Made by a program: the position numbers and the translations under genes. From assembly GCA_050260775.1 (NCBI GenBank), contig JBLNCP010000014.1, forward strand, positions 11,261-75,260: 64,000 nt of DNA. Reading direction: 5' to 3'. Below the pieces are notes generated by a model. The model saw only the letters and a list, made by a program, of their open reading frames with translations, was not told where the DNA came from and did not search any database. The stretch's first letter is position 1. Every line of letters begins with the position of its first letter. The DNA is from CALABS01 sp050260775 (GTDB taxonomy: Bacteria > Pseudomonadota > Alphaproteobacteria > Rhodospirillales > Magnetospirillaceae). Below, piece after piece: positions 36,542-44,156 of the stretch.

Positions 36542-36793
36542 ATGCGCATTCTTCTCCTGTGGTTGATGATGTTTGCCGCGCTGGCGGGCTGCGTCGACAC
36601 CGTGGAGGAAGGCGCCGCCACCGGCGGGCTTGGCGGAGCCGCGGTCGGCGCCCTGGCCGGCGGCCCGATCGGGGCGGCGATCGGCGCCGGTGTCGGTGCC
36701 GCCGGGGGGGGTGGGCGTCCAGAAGGCGGAGGAACGACAGCGCCGGGTCACTCCCGCGGAATCACGCTGATCTTGCCGCTCCGTTCCAGGTAG
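36542..36793 (+). CDS. Glycine-zipper lipoprotein with G8 tract (frame uncertain)
   Basis: ATG 36542 follows GAGGATGGAA. Residues 1-16 are a lipoprotein signal (MRILLLWLMMFAALAGC) and the mature part is a glycine zipper (GGLGGAAVGALAGG and GAAIGAGVGAAGG) typical of small envelope stress lipoproteins. At 36704-36711 there is a run of eight G. Read as is, the frame gives 83 residues ending LPLRSR, a tail unlike a protein end. With seven G the frame would give a hydrophilic tail (VGVQKAEERQRRVTPAES) stopping at 36770, which looks more natural. Either a slippage-prone tract or a sequence error is possible. The 3' end overlaps the DUF421 gene on the other strand. Confidence 0.6.
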   Translation: MRILLLWLMMFAALAGCVDTVEEGAATGGLGGAAVGALAGGPIGAAIGAGVGAAGGGGRPEGGGTTAPGHSRGITLILPLRSR

Positions 36794-37236
36794 GCCTCCC
36801 TCACGTTTTCCGCACCGGCGAGATGGGCCGAGCGGGCCGCTTCTTCGAGGTCGCCGCGGCTCAGCCCCACCGCGTTCATTGCCTTGCGGTCAAGCTCGCC
36901 GCCCCGCATCAGGCGCACCACGTCGCCCTTGGCCAGCCGGCTCAGCCAATGCCAGCGCACGGCCAGGTGCGCCACCGCCCAGTGAATGGCGACGATGGCG
37001 GTGGTGGCGATCAAGGTCGCCCCCATCTCGGAATTTCCGGTCAAGGCCCGGCTGAGGTTCGATCCGACGATTACCGAAAGCACCACGTCGAAGGCCCTCG
37101 CCTTGCCGAAGATGCGGTGGCCGGCGAAGCGGACGATCGCCACCCCGTAGGCGAACACCACGATCGCCCTCACCGACATCTGCCACCACGTGACGTCGCT
37201 CTTCTGTCCGATCAGCAACGGGATCAACTCATCCAT
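36748..37236 (-). CDS. DUF421 membrane protein (YetF-like)
   Basis: A 162-residue protein with three N-terminal helices (about 20-40, 50-65, 75-95) and a soluble C-terminal domain, the layout of DUF421/YetF. Characteristic parts are VRFAGHRIFGKARAFDVVLSVIVGS and LSRGDLEEAARSAHL. ATG 37236 is fixed by AAGGAGG six bases upstream. Function unknown; members are often in stress regulons, which fits the neighbouring promoters. It shares a 72-bp gap with the divergent CBS gene. Confidence 0.88.
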   Translation of the reverse strand: MDELIPLLIGQKSDVTWWQMSVRAIVVFAYGVAIVRFAGHRIFGKARAFDVVLSVIVGSNLSRALTGNSEMGATLIATTAIVAIHWAVAHLAVRWHWLSRLAKGDVVRLMRGGELDRKAMNAVGLSRGDLEEAARSAHLAGAENVREAYLERSGKISVIPRE

Positions 37237-37263
37237 TTCCACCCTCCTTGCGAGGCACCATTA

Positions 37264-37289
37264 GGAACCGCCGGGCGGCCCCTGGTGTT
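37264..37289 (+). promoter_or_regulatory. Candidate EcfG-type promoter, CBS gene
   Basis: GGAAC (37264-37268), 17 nt, TGTT (37286-37289): perfect -35 and three of four -10 bases. It is 20 bp before ATG 37309, leaving a short leader that still contains the GGAGG site. Confidence 0.5.
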
Positions 37290-37308
37290 TCCTGCGGCGG
37301 AGGTGGCG

Positions 37309-37776
37309 ATGCAGGTGTCCGAGCTCATGACACGGTCCCTGGAGTTCCTGGCTCCCGACGCGACGATCCGGGACGCGGCGGTGCTGATGGGGGATCTGGA
37401 TGTGGGTTCGCTTCCCGTCGGCGCCGCCAACGACCTCCAGGGCATCATCACCGACCGCGACATCCTGCTGCGCGTCGTCGCCGAAGGCCGCGAGCCCGGG
37501 CGGGTTCGGGTAAGGGAGGCGATGTCGACCACCCTGTTCACCTGCCGCGCCGACGACAGTCTGGAAACCGCGATCGACATGATGGGTGCCTATCACGTGC
37601 GCCGGCTGCCGGTGATGGACGAGGCGGGGGTGATGGTGGGCTGGCTGACCCTGTCCGACGTTTCGCGCCGGCTCCTGCTCGACAGTGGCGCGGTCAGGGA
37701 TGCCCTTGCGGGGCTCAGCGAAGCCCCTGCCGACGATTTAGGCGCACCACCTGGTCCACCGGCAGCGCGAGCCTGA
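37309..37776 (+). CDS. Paired CBS-domain protein
   Basis: A 155-residue protein of two CBS repeats (about 8-60 and 72-130): FLAPDATIRDAAVLMGDLDVGSLPV with ITDRDILLRVV, and TCRADDSLETAIDMM with VRRLPVMD and GWLTLSDVSRR. Such modules bind adenine nucleotides and often serve as energy or stress sensors. ATG 37309 follows GGAGG. The last 62 bp overlap the TerB-like gene on the other strand; the Ala/Pro-rich tail lies in that overlap. Confidence 0.9.
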   Translation: MQVSELMTRSLEFLAPDATIRDAAVLMGDLDVGSLPVGAANDLQGIITDRDILLRVVAEGREPGRVRVREAMSTTLFTCRADDSLETAIDMMGAYHVRRLPVMDEAGVMVGWLTLSDVSRRLLLDSGAVRDALAGLSEAPADDLGAPPGPPAARA

Positions 37777-38188
37777 CCGCCACATAGGCAAGATAGGCGC
37801 GCGACACCGCCCGGCCCTTGTCGACCGCCGCCAGCGATGAGGCATAGAAGCGGGCCGCCTGCTCGGGGCTCTTCACCTCGCGCAGCAACGCCTCCGCGCT
37901 CGGCGGCAGTTCGATGGCCCGTTCCAGGCGCAAGCGCTCCTCGCGGTCGATCCGGCAGTCGGCAAGAGCCTTCAAGATGACGGCCCGCTCGCCCTGGTCC
38001 AGGACTCCGTCGGCATGCGCCGCCGCCGCCATCGCCAGAATCATCAGCCGGGCCTCGGCGGGCTGGAGCCGGCTGAGATCCGTGATTCCCCACTCCATCA
38101 GCCGGTTGCGGCTGTGCAGATGTCCGCACAGGATCTTGTGCGCCAGGACGCGGTGGATCTCCGGCTTGTGGCCCAGCGGCTCGGTCAT
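37715..38188 (-). CDS. TerB-like/DUF533 protein
   Basis: A 157-residue soluble helical protein. LMILAMAAAAHADGVLDQGERAVI is the acidic, metal-coordinating TerB-like helix (A-D-G-x-x-x-x-E), and the second half (EQAARFYASSLAAVDKG) is the DUF533 repeat. Function unknown; TerB proteins are linked to stress and metal responses. It converges with the CBS gene, overlapping 62 bp, and is divergent from the SLC13-like permease across 90 bp. Confidence 0.75.
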   Translation of the reverse strand: MTEPLGHKPEIHRVLAHKILCGHLHSRNRLMEWGITDLSRLQPAEARLMILAMAAAAHADGVLDQGERAVILKALADCRIDREERLRLERAIELPPSAEALLREVKSPEQAARFYASSLAAVDKGRAVSRAYLAYVAVRLALPVDQVVRLNRRQGLR

Positions 38189-38244
38189 CGCCGTGCGTGC
38201 TCCCTCACTTCAGCGGAAACAGCGCCCCTTCCCCTTTGTTCGTG

Positions 38245-38269
38245 GGAACGGCCCTAGCCGCGGCGGGTT
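38245..38269 (+). promoter_or_regulatory. Candidate EcfG-type promoter, SLC13 gene
   Basis: GGAAC (38245-38249), 16 nt, GGTT (38266-38269). It ends only 9 bp before ATG 38279, so a transcript from it would be almost leaderless. Confidence 0.4.
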
Positions 38270-38278
38270 TAATCCGGC

Positions 38279-40045
38279 ATGACCAACCCGCAGATACTGT
38301 CCTTCCTCCTGGTGGGGGGCGTCGTTGGCCTGCTGATCTGGGATCGGCTGCGCTATGACGTCGTCGCGCTCCTCGCGCTTCTTGCCGGAGTGCTGTCGGG
38401 GCTGATCCCGGCGAAGGATGCCTTTTCGGGCTTCGCCGACGAGATCGTCATCATCGTCGGCAGCGCGCTGGTGATCAGCGGCGGCATCGCCCGCTCCGGC
38501 GTGGTCGAGACCCTGGTCCAGCCCCTGGCCGCATGGCTCGCCACCCCCACGCGGCAGGTGGCGTTCCTGGGAGGGATGGTGGGGGTGATGTCGGCACTGA
38601 TGAAGAACATCGGGGCGCTGGCCATCTTCCTGCCCATCGCCATGCAATTGGCCCGACGACACCGCACCAGCGCCCATTGGGTGCTGATGCCCATGGCCTT
38701 CGCCTCGCTCCTGGGCGGGTTGATGACGCTGGTGGGAACATCCCCCAACATCATCGTTTCGCGCGTCCGCCACGAGATCGTCGGCAAGCCCTTCGCCATG
38801 TTCGACTACCTGCCGGTGGGGCTCGGGCTGCTGGCGGCGGGACTGGTCTTCCTGGTGGTGGGCTGGCGGCTGCTGCCGAAGATGCGCTCGGGCTCACGGC
38901 CACCGGACGAGACCTTCGCCGTCGAGAATTACGCCAGCGAGATGTGCCTGCCCGCCGGCTCCCCCTACGTGGGCCGCACGGTGCAGGACGTGGAAGCGGC
39001 CAGCGGCGGCGAGGCGCGCGTCATCGGGCTGATCCGCGAGCGCTTCCGCCGCTATGTTCCCGACCGCCATTGGACCCTGAACGCGGACGACGTCCTCGTC
39101 CTGGAGGGCGATGCCCCCGCCCTGCAGCGCGTCGTCAACGCGGTGACGCTGAAACCTGTGGGCACGGAGCGCGCGCGGGCCGGTGAGACCCTGGTGGTGG
39201 AAGCGGTGGTCCTGCGCGATTCGCCCCTGGTCGGCAGCAACGCCAGCAAGATCGACATGCGCGCCCGCTACGACCTCAGCCTTCTCGCCATCAGCCGTCA
39301 CGGCGAGCGGCCCAACCAGCGGCTGCGCCGGGTCACGCTGCAGGAAGGCGACCTGTTGTTGCTGCAAGTGCCCGCCGCCCGGTTTCCCGATGCGCTGGCC
39401 GATGCCGGCCTGCTGCCGCTGGCCGGCCGCCAGCTCCAGCTCGGCCGCCGCCGCCCGGCCTGGGTGCCGGTCGGCATCGTGGTCGCCGCCATGCTGGTCG
39501 TGGGCTTCCAGGTCCTGCCGGTCTCCATCGGCTTCCTCGCCGCCGCGGTTGCCATGGTGGTGTCGGGCGTGCTGACCATCGAAGAGGCCTACAGCACCGT
39601 CGAGTGGCCGATCCTCATCCTTCTCGGCGCCCTGATCCCGGTCAGTGCCACCATGGAGACCACCGGCAACACCGAGCTGGTGGCACGCATGCTGGCGCAG
39701 GTGGCGGTGGGTCTTCCGCCGGAGGCCTGCGTCGCCCTGGTGATGGCGGCGGCCATGGCGGTGACGCCCTTCCTCAACAATGCCGCCACCGTCCTGGTGA
39801 TGGCCCCGATCGGGGCCAGCCTGGCGTCGCAGCTCGGCCTTGCCCCCGACCCCTTCCTGATGGCGGTGGCGGTGGGGGCCGGCAGCGACTTCCTCACGCC
39901 GATCGGCCATCAATGCAACACCCTGGTGATGGGCCCGGGCGGCTATCGCTTCGGCGACTACGCCAGGCTGGGGGCGCCGCTGTCCCTGGTCATCCTCACC
40001 CTGGGGACCTGGCTCATCGTCACCTTCTGGCCGCTGGGACGCTAG
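38279..40045 (+). CDS. SLC13-type permease with two TrkA-C domains
   Basis: A 588-residue inner-membrane transporter: about six helices (residues 5-195), two cytoplasmic TrkA-C (RCK_C) domains (about 205-290 and 300-375), then about six more helices. NIGALAIFLPIA and GTSPNIIV in the first half and NNAATVLVMAPIGASLA and GHQCNTLVMGPGG in the second are the paired substrate loops of the CitT/SAC1/YbhI type. Substrate probably a dicarboxylate, sulfate or similar anion; TrkA-C domains suggest regulation by a ligand. It converges with the ABC permease gene 7 bp away. Confidence 0.88.
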   Translation: MTNPQILSFLLVGGVVGLLIWDRLRYDVVALLALLAGVLSGLIPAKDAFSGFADEIVIIVGSALVISGGIARSGVVETLVQPLAAWLATPTRQVAFLGGMVGVMSALMKNIGALAIFLPIAMQLARRHRTSAHWVLMPMAFASLLGGLMTLVGTSPNIIVSRVRHEIVGKPFAMFDYLPVGLGLLAAGLVFLVVGWRLLPKMRSGSRPPDETFAVENYASEMCLPAGSPYVGRTVQDVEAASGGEARVIGLIRERFRRYVPDRHWTLNADDVLVLEGDAPALQRVVNAVTLKPVGTERARAGETLVVEAVVLRDSPLVGSNASKIDMRARYDLSLLAISRHGERPNQRLRRVTLQEGDLLLLQVPAARFPDALADAGLLPLAGRQLQLGRRRPAWVPVGIVVAAMLVVGFQVLPVSIGFLAAAVAMVVSGVLTIEEAYSTVEWPILILLGALIPVSATMETTGNTELVARMLAQVAVGLPPEACVALVMAAAMAVTPFLNNAATVLVMAPIGASLASQLGLAPDPFLMAVAVGAGSDFLTPIGHQCNTLVMGPGGYRFGDYARLGAPLSLVILTLGTWLIVTFWPLGR

Positions 40046-40052
40046 CCCTGGG

Positions 40053-41213
40053 TCAGTCGCGGGCCGGGGCGGCGGCAATGCGGTCCGCCAGGGCGGGAAG
40101 ACCGCCGACCGCTTCGGCCGGTTCGGCCTCCTCGGCCACCGGAACCCCGGCCATGGCCATCGCCTGGTACAGCGCCGCCACCCGTGCCATGGAGGCCCGC
40201 CATTCGGCGCAGCGGGCCAGGTTGTCCACCGGCCATGACAGCGCCGACGCCATCTGCTGGAAGGCCTGCGCGGTCTGGATCAGAGCCCCCAGCGAGATGG
40301 CGCCCGCCAGATAGCGGGGTGAGACGGCGAGCAGCGGCACCGCCGTCGACAGCACCGTATAGGACGAGGTGAACATGGTGACCCGGGTCAGCGCCTCGGT
40401 CTGGACCGCCCAGGCGTCGGCCACCTTGCCGAACAGCCGCCTGAGGCGTCCGCGCTCGCGCCGTTCCCGCCGCAGCAGGGCGATGGTGCCGGCATTCTCG
40501 CGCACATGGCACAGGCCGAAACGGAAATCGGCCTCGCGTGCCTGACGCCCCTTCATGGCCTCTACCAGCGGCCTGCCGACCAGCAGCGCGACGCAGGTGG
40601 CCAGGGCGGCATAGGCCAGGGCCACGAACACCAGGTAGCCGGGGATGGCGATTTCGGTCTCTCCGAGCGCAAGCGGCAGCGCCCCGGACAGGCCCCACAG
40701 GATGTTGGTGAAGCTGATCAGCAGGATGGTGCAGTACAGGAAGGAATGGGCGAGTTCGATCGCGGTTTCCGTGGTGATGCGGATGTCTTCCGCGATGCGG
40801 CCGTCGGGATTGTCCTGGCCCTCGACCTCGGCGGCGATCCGGTACGACGGGCCCCTGTCCATCCACCGGCCGACCACGTCGTCGGTGATCCAGTCGCGCC
40901 AGCCAAGTTGGAGGCTGCGCTTGACCCGGAGATGGGAGGCGATGACCGCCATGTTGACGGCGACGATGCCGACCAGGAAGGCGACGGCATCCATGAACTC
41001 GCCGCTCGAATGCTGTTCGAGGGCGTCGAACAGCATCTTGCTCCAGGTATTGCTGAGGACCGGAATGGCGACTTCGGCACCGGTGAGTGCCAGCAGCAGG
41101 ACCGTCAGTCCCCGCACCCGCCATTTGCCCTCGGACCTCCAATACCCCAGGGCCAGGCGGCGAAAGCCATCGATATCCGCCCATGCGAGGGATCGTTCTT
41201 CCCTCCTCGCCAT
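40053..41213 (-). CDS. SbmA/YddA-like ABC permease without ATPase domain
   Basis: A 386-residue protein with about six helices (35-60, 90-115, 165-190, 205-235, 290-330 regions). GYWRSEGKWRVRGL and DNPDGRIAEDIRITTETAIELAH are the signature of the ABC_membrane_2/SbmA-BacA family. YddA-type members of this length continue with an ATPase, but here the chain ends shortly after the last helix in an Ala-rich tail, and I see no Walker motifs in any frame downstream. So it is either a proton-driven SbmA-type peptide importer or a truncated YddA. ATG 41213 follows GAGGG. Confidence 0.78.
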   Translation of the reverse strand: MARREERSLAWADIDGFRRLALGYWRSEGKWRVRGLTVLLLALTGAEVAIPVLSNTWSKMLFDALEQHSSGEFMDAVAFLVGIVAVNMAVIASHLRVKRSLQLGWRDWITDDVVGRWMDRGPSYRIAAEVEGQDNPDGRIAEDIRITTETAIELAHSFLYCTILLISFTNILWGLSGALPLALGETEIAIPGYLVFVALAYAALATCVALLVGRPLVEAMKGRQAREADFRFGLCHVRENAGTIALLRRERRERGRLRRLFGKVADAWAVQTEALTRVTMFTSSYTVLSTAVPLLAVSPRYLAGAISLGALIQTAQAFQQMASALSWPVDNLARCAEWRASMARVAALYQAMAMAGVPVAEEAEPAEAVGGLPALADRIAAAPARD

Positions 41214-41290
41214 CGCACCCTCATTCGCCGTTACCGGTGCATGAGACCTTGCGCTGCCGCCCACAGCCGGGAAACGAATGGTCCCATGTG

Positions 41291-41437
41291 GGGAAAGGAT
41301 GGGGGCTCGGAAGGGTCCGCCAAATCTGGCCAGCGTGCCTATGGCGCGTCACAAGCCATAGGCGGCTTGGGAAAGGATGGGGGCTTGCTCTGGTGGCATG
41401 GATGCCGGCCGGCGCATGGGCCCGCGCGGGACCCATG
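41291..41437. repeat. Repeat-rich intergenic segment
   Basis: The 250 bp before the ABC permease gene hold three structures: a 17-bp direct repeat gggaaaggatgggggct at 41291-41307 and 41369-41385; a perfect inverted repeat GCCTATGGC/GCCATAGGC at 41337-41345 and 41355-41363 between them; and a third, CATGGG/CCCATG around a GC-rich core at 41415-41437. No coding signal was seen here on either strand. Confidence 0.6.
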
Positions 41438-41461
41438 CGGTGGCGCTGGCCGGGATGGGGC

Positions 41462-41635
41462 CTACTCGTCTTCCGGCTTGTCGGGCGCGACGGGCGGCGC
41501 GGCCTTCTTGGCATTGTTCCGGCTGAACCGGGGCCCGCTGATGTAGACGATATTCTCCGAAGGTCCAGGGGGGCACTTCCTCACTTGGCCGCCACGAGCG
41601 AAGAACTCCTGCAGGGCGTCGTCTTCCTTCACCAT
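41462..41635 (-). CDS. Small basic/Pro-rich protein of unknown function
   Basis: A 57-residue frame from ATG 41635 (AAGGA upstream) to TAG 41462. The first 30 residues look structured: ALQEFFARGGQVRKCPPGPS followed by NIVYISG; the rest is a Lys/Ala/Pro/Glu tail. The F-x-x-R-G-G-x-V-x-K-C-P pattern occurs in small uncharacterised proteobacterial proteins; I cannot give a function. It is isolated, 110 bp after the DUF4185 gene on the same strand. Confidence 0.6.
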   Translation of the reverse strand: MVKEDDALQEFFARGGQVRKCPPGPSENIVYISGPRFSRNNAKKAAPPVAPDKPEDE

Positions 41636-41745
41636 GAATGTCCTTACCGAGATGGCGCTGGGCGCGGGCAGCCATTCTCCACCATTTGCCGAGGATTGCG
41701 CCTAAAATAACGGGCAGTCGCCCACCCCCATCGGGACTACCTCGC

Positions 41746-42975
41746 TTAGGCGTTCGGTTCGGGGACCTTCAGACGGGCGGACATCAGCACGACGTTGTAT
41801 GGGTTCCACGTCGACATCAGGAAATAGACGTCCGAGTAGCGTCCGGGCTCGCCCCGGCTGAACCGCGCGATCATGTAGGGGGCATAAGGATCGCCCGCCG
41901 TCTCGGGGTTGTGGGGATCGCTGACCGCCGGGCACCCCGCTTCGCCGGGATTGTTCATGAAGCGGCAGAAGCCCTTGTCGGCGGCCGCGTCGAACAGCAC
42001 CTGGGGCGACGACCACGGCCCCCACGGGCGGTCGGCGGTGCGCACCAGGATGCGGCTTCGCGGCTCGCCGCAATTGTACATCATCACCCACTTGCCGAGA
42101 TCGGCGTTCCAGGCCACCGACAGTTCTCCGATGCAGGATTGCTGGAACAGCGGGCGGCTGTCCTCCTCGCGGGCGCTCCAGCGGGGCTGGCCGGCCTCGT
42201 CGGTGCCGGCGAAGAAGCGCATGGCCGAGCGGTCGCCGACGCGGTCGGCGGGCAGGACGGCGAGATAGGCGTCGCTCTTGCGGTAGGCGCCGCTGCCCCA
42301 CAGCAGGATGCCGTCGCCCGCTCCGGCGGGAAGACCGGACGCGTCGGCCGGTTCGGCATGCGCGGCGGCGACGTTGATGAAATGCCGGGACGACAGTTCG
42401 TATTCCGGCTGGAAGGTGCGGCCACCGTCCACCGACTTGGCCAGGATCGACCGCGCCATGGGGCTGGTCGCCGACTTGCCGGTGGTGGCGACCACGTGCA
42501 TGGCGCCGCCGGCACTGAAGCCGCCGGTCGGCACCGAGAACTCGCCGCCGTCGACGCCGGGGATGGCGAGCGGCCGATAGCCGCCGTCGCCATCGGTCAG
42601 CACGTCCACATGCAGGCAATCCTCGGGGTTGGTGTCGGCCGAGATGGCCAGCAGATCGCGATCGGGCAGACGCTCCAGCCCCGGCATGGGATGGGTGTCG
42701 CCGAACAGCACCACCAGCTTGCCGTCGTGCTCGAACGAGGCGCCGAGGTCGGTGCCCCAGAAGCGGTAACGGCTCTCGGTCCGGTTGACGGTGGCACGGC
42801 CGGTGGACCGGTCGACCTCGCCGGTGACCTGGCAGATCTTGCGCGTCGCCTGGTGGTCGACCTCGGGTGCGGGCGCGGCGTGAGCAAGCTGGGGCAAAGT
42901 CAGGAGGGCAAGGGCGGCCGCGGTCAAGGGAAACCGCGCCATGCGGCGGAAGGCCTGGGTCATGATCGGGTGCAT
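41746..42975 (-). CDS. Secreted DUF4185-type protein (beta-propeller-like)
   Basis: A 409-residue exported protein. ATG 42975 was chosen; ATG 42987 and ATG 42963 are in frame, and all include the signal peptide (core FPLTAAALALLTLPQLAHA, cut before APAPE). The mature part has YRFWGTDLGASFEHDGKLVVLFGD and repeated SxDGG/W patterns, as in DUF4185 and sialidase-like propellers that bind or cleave glycans. Several Cys (CQVTG, DCLHV, SCIGE, NCGEP, FCRF, GCPA) suggest disulphides. Its neighbours are glycan genes, so a polysaccharide substrate is plausible. Confidence 0.75.
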   Translation of the reverse strand: MHPIMTQAFRRMARFPLTAAALALLTLPQLAHAAPAPEVDHQATRKICQVTGEVDRSTGRATVNRTESRYRFWGTDLGASFEHDGKLVVLFGDTHPMPGLERLPDRDLLAISADTNPEDCLHVDVLTDGDGGYRPLAIPGVDGGEFSVPTGGFSAGGAMHVVATTGKSATSPMARSILAKSVDGGRTFQPEYELSSRHFINVAAAHAEPADASGLPAGAGDGILLWGSGAYRKSDAYLAVLPADRVGDRSAMRFFAGTDEAGQPRWSAREEDSRPLFQQSCIGELSVAWNADLGKWVMMYNCGEPRSRILVRTADRPWGPWSSPQVLFDAAADKGFCRFMNNPGEAGCPAVSDPHNPETAGDPYAPYMIARFSRGEPGRYSDVYFLMSTWNPYNVVLMSARLKVPEPNA

Positions 42976-43055
42976 GCGCCCGACCATCCCCCGACAAGCC
43001 TAACACTTTCTTACCTGACCTCGGCCGAATCGGTATTCCTAAGGAGGCACCCCCT

Positions 43056-44156
43056 TCAGCGCGCCGGCCTTCCCGCCATGAGCGCGACCAGGCACAGCGT
43101 CACCGCCCATCCGTAGACCGATCCCAGGGACGCCTTGACCCAGGCGGGCGAGTCGAGCAGCGCCAGCACCGCCGGCACCGGCACCACCATCAGCGCCGCC
43201 GACAGCCCGAGCGCCGGCGTGAGCCGGGTGGCCATGATCACCGGCACAAGGAAGAGCGTGTAATGGATCCAGGCCAGCGGCGAGGCCAGCAGGCCGGCCG
43301 CCAGGGCGACCGCCGCCGCCTCGAGCGGACGGGGGCGGCACCGCCACGCCCACAGCCCCAGGCCGGCCAGCAAGGCGACGCCGAGCACCCGTCCGCCTTC
43401 CGGCCATCCCAGCCGCTGGGCGATGCCGGCCAGGGAGGCGTTCGTCAGGAACACCCCGCGGGCTTCGTCGTTGGCGATCAGGCCGGCCCACTGCAGGTAC
43501 ACCTCGGGACCGTAGAGGGCGAGCGGCAGCGCGCTGAGCACGGCGGCGGCCGCGATGGCGGCCAGGGCGGAGCGGTGATGGCCGGACAGCAGCAGCAGCG
43601 CCGGCCACACCAGGAAATTCGGCTTGACCGCCGCGACCACCCCGATCAGCAGGCCGGCGGCGATGGGACGGCCGCGATCCTCCAGCAGCCACGCCCCGGT
43701 CGCCGCCAGCGCCAGCGGCGCATAGATCTGGCCGAGCACCAGGGTATCCCAGAAGCCGGCCAGCGCGAACGCCCACAGCACCGCCACCACGCCGCGGCGG
43801 TAACGCGCTTCCAGCATCCACACCAGGGCGGCCTGGCAGACGAAGGACAGCGCCCACCACATCCGGAAGCCGTCATGGGGATCGAAGCGGGCGAACCACT
43901 GGAACAGCGGCAGGGCCACCGGCGGATTGAGATTGGGATTCCATGATTCGAAGCCGGGCAGGACGACGTGGAAGGTCTCCGGGTAGATGCCGTAGGGGTT
44001 GTCGCCGCGTGCGGCGGCGCGGCCCGAGGCGAGGAACGACCCGAAATCCAGGAGATCCGGCCCCGGCAGGGCGTCGGCCATCCCCTGCACGATGGCAAGC
44101 AGCAGGATGGCGGCCGCAACGAAGGCGCCGGCCCGACGCAGTCGGCGATACTTCAT
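43056..44156 (-). CDS. GT87-type membrane glycosyltransferase
   Basis: A 366-residue polytopic protein (about nine helices). The first periplasmic loop has DFGSFLASGRAAARGDNPYGIYP, which contains the Asp and the N-P-Y pattern of the GT87/DUF2029 family (polyprenyl-phosphate sugar-dependent transferases such as PimE and arabinofuranosyl/mannosyl transferases). It probably transfers a sugar from a polyprenyl phosphate on the periplasmic side. ATG 44156 overlaps the upstream membrane protein stop (ATGA). The divergent operon makes polyprenyl-phosphoryl arabinose, an obvious candidate donor. Confidence 0.82.
   Translation of the reverse strand: MKYRRLRRAGAFVAAAILLLAIVQGMADALPGPDLLDFGSFLASGRAAARGDNPYGIYPETFHVVLPGFESWNPNLNPPVALPLFQWFARFDPHDGFRMWWALSFVCQAALVWMLEARYRRGVVAVLWAFALAGFWDTLVLGQIYAPLALAATGAWLLEDRGRPIAAGLLIGVVAAVKPNFLVWPALLLLSGHHRSALAAIAAAAVLSALPLALYGPEVYLQWAGLIANDEARGVFLTNASLAGIAQRLGWPEGGRVLGVALLAGLGLWAWRCRPRPLEAAAVALAAGLLASPLAWIHYTLFLVPVIMATRLTPALGLSAALMVVPVPAVLALLDSPAWVKASLGSVYGWAVTLCLVALMAGRPAR

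Noticed and set aside
36427..37308. N-terminal extension of the CBS frame
   Set aside because: It crosses the lipoprotein and the DUF421 gene in another frame; the CBS fold begins right after ATG 37309, which has a good ribosome-binding site.
40042..40052. A frameshifted ATPase domain after the ABC permease
   Set aside because: No Walker A, signature or Walker B sequence in any frame between the permease stop and the converging SLC13 gene 7 bp away.
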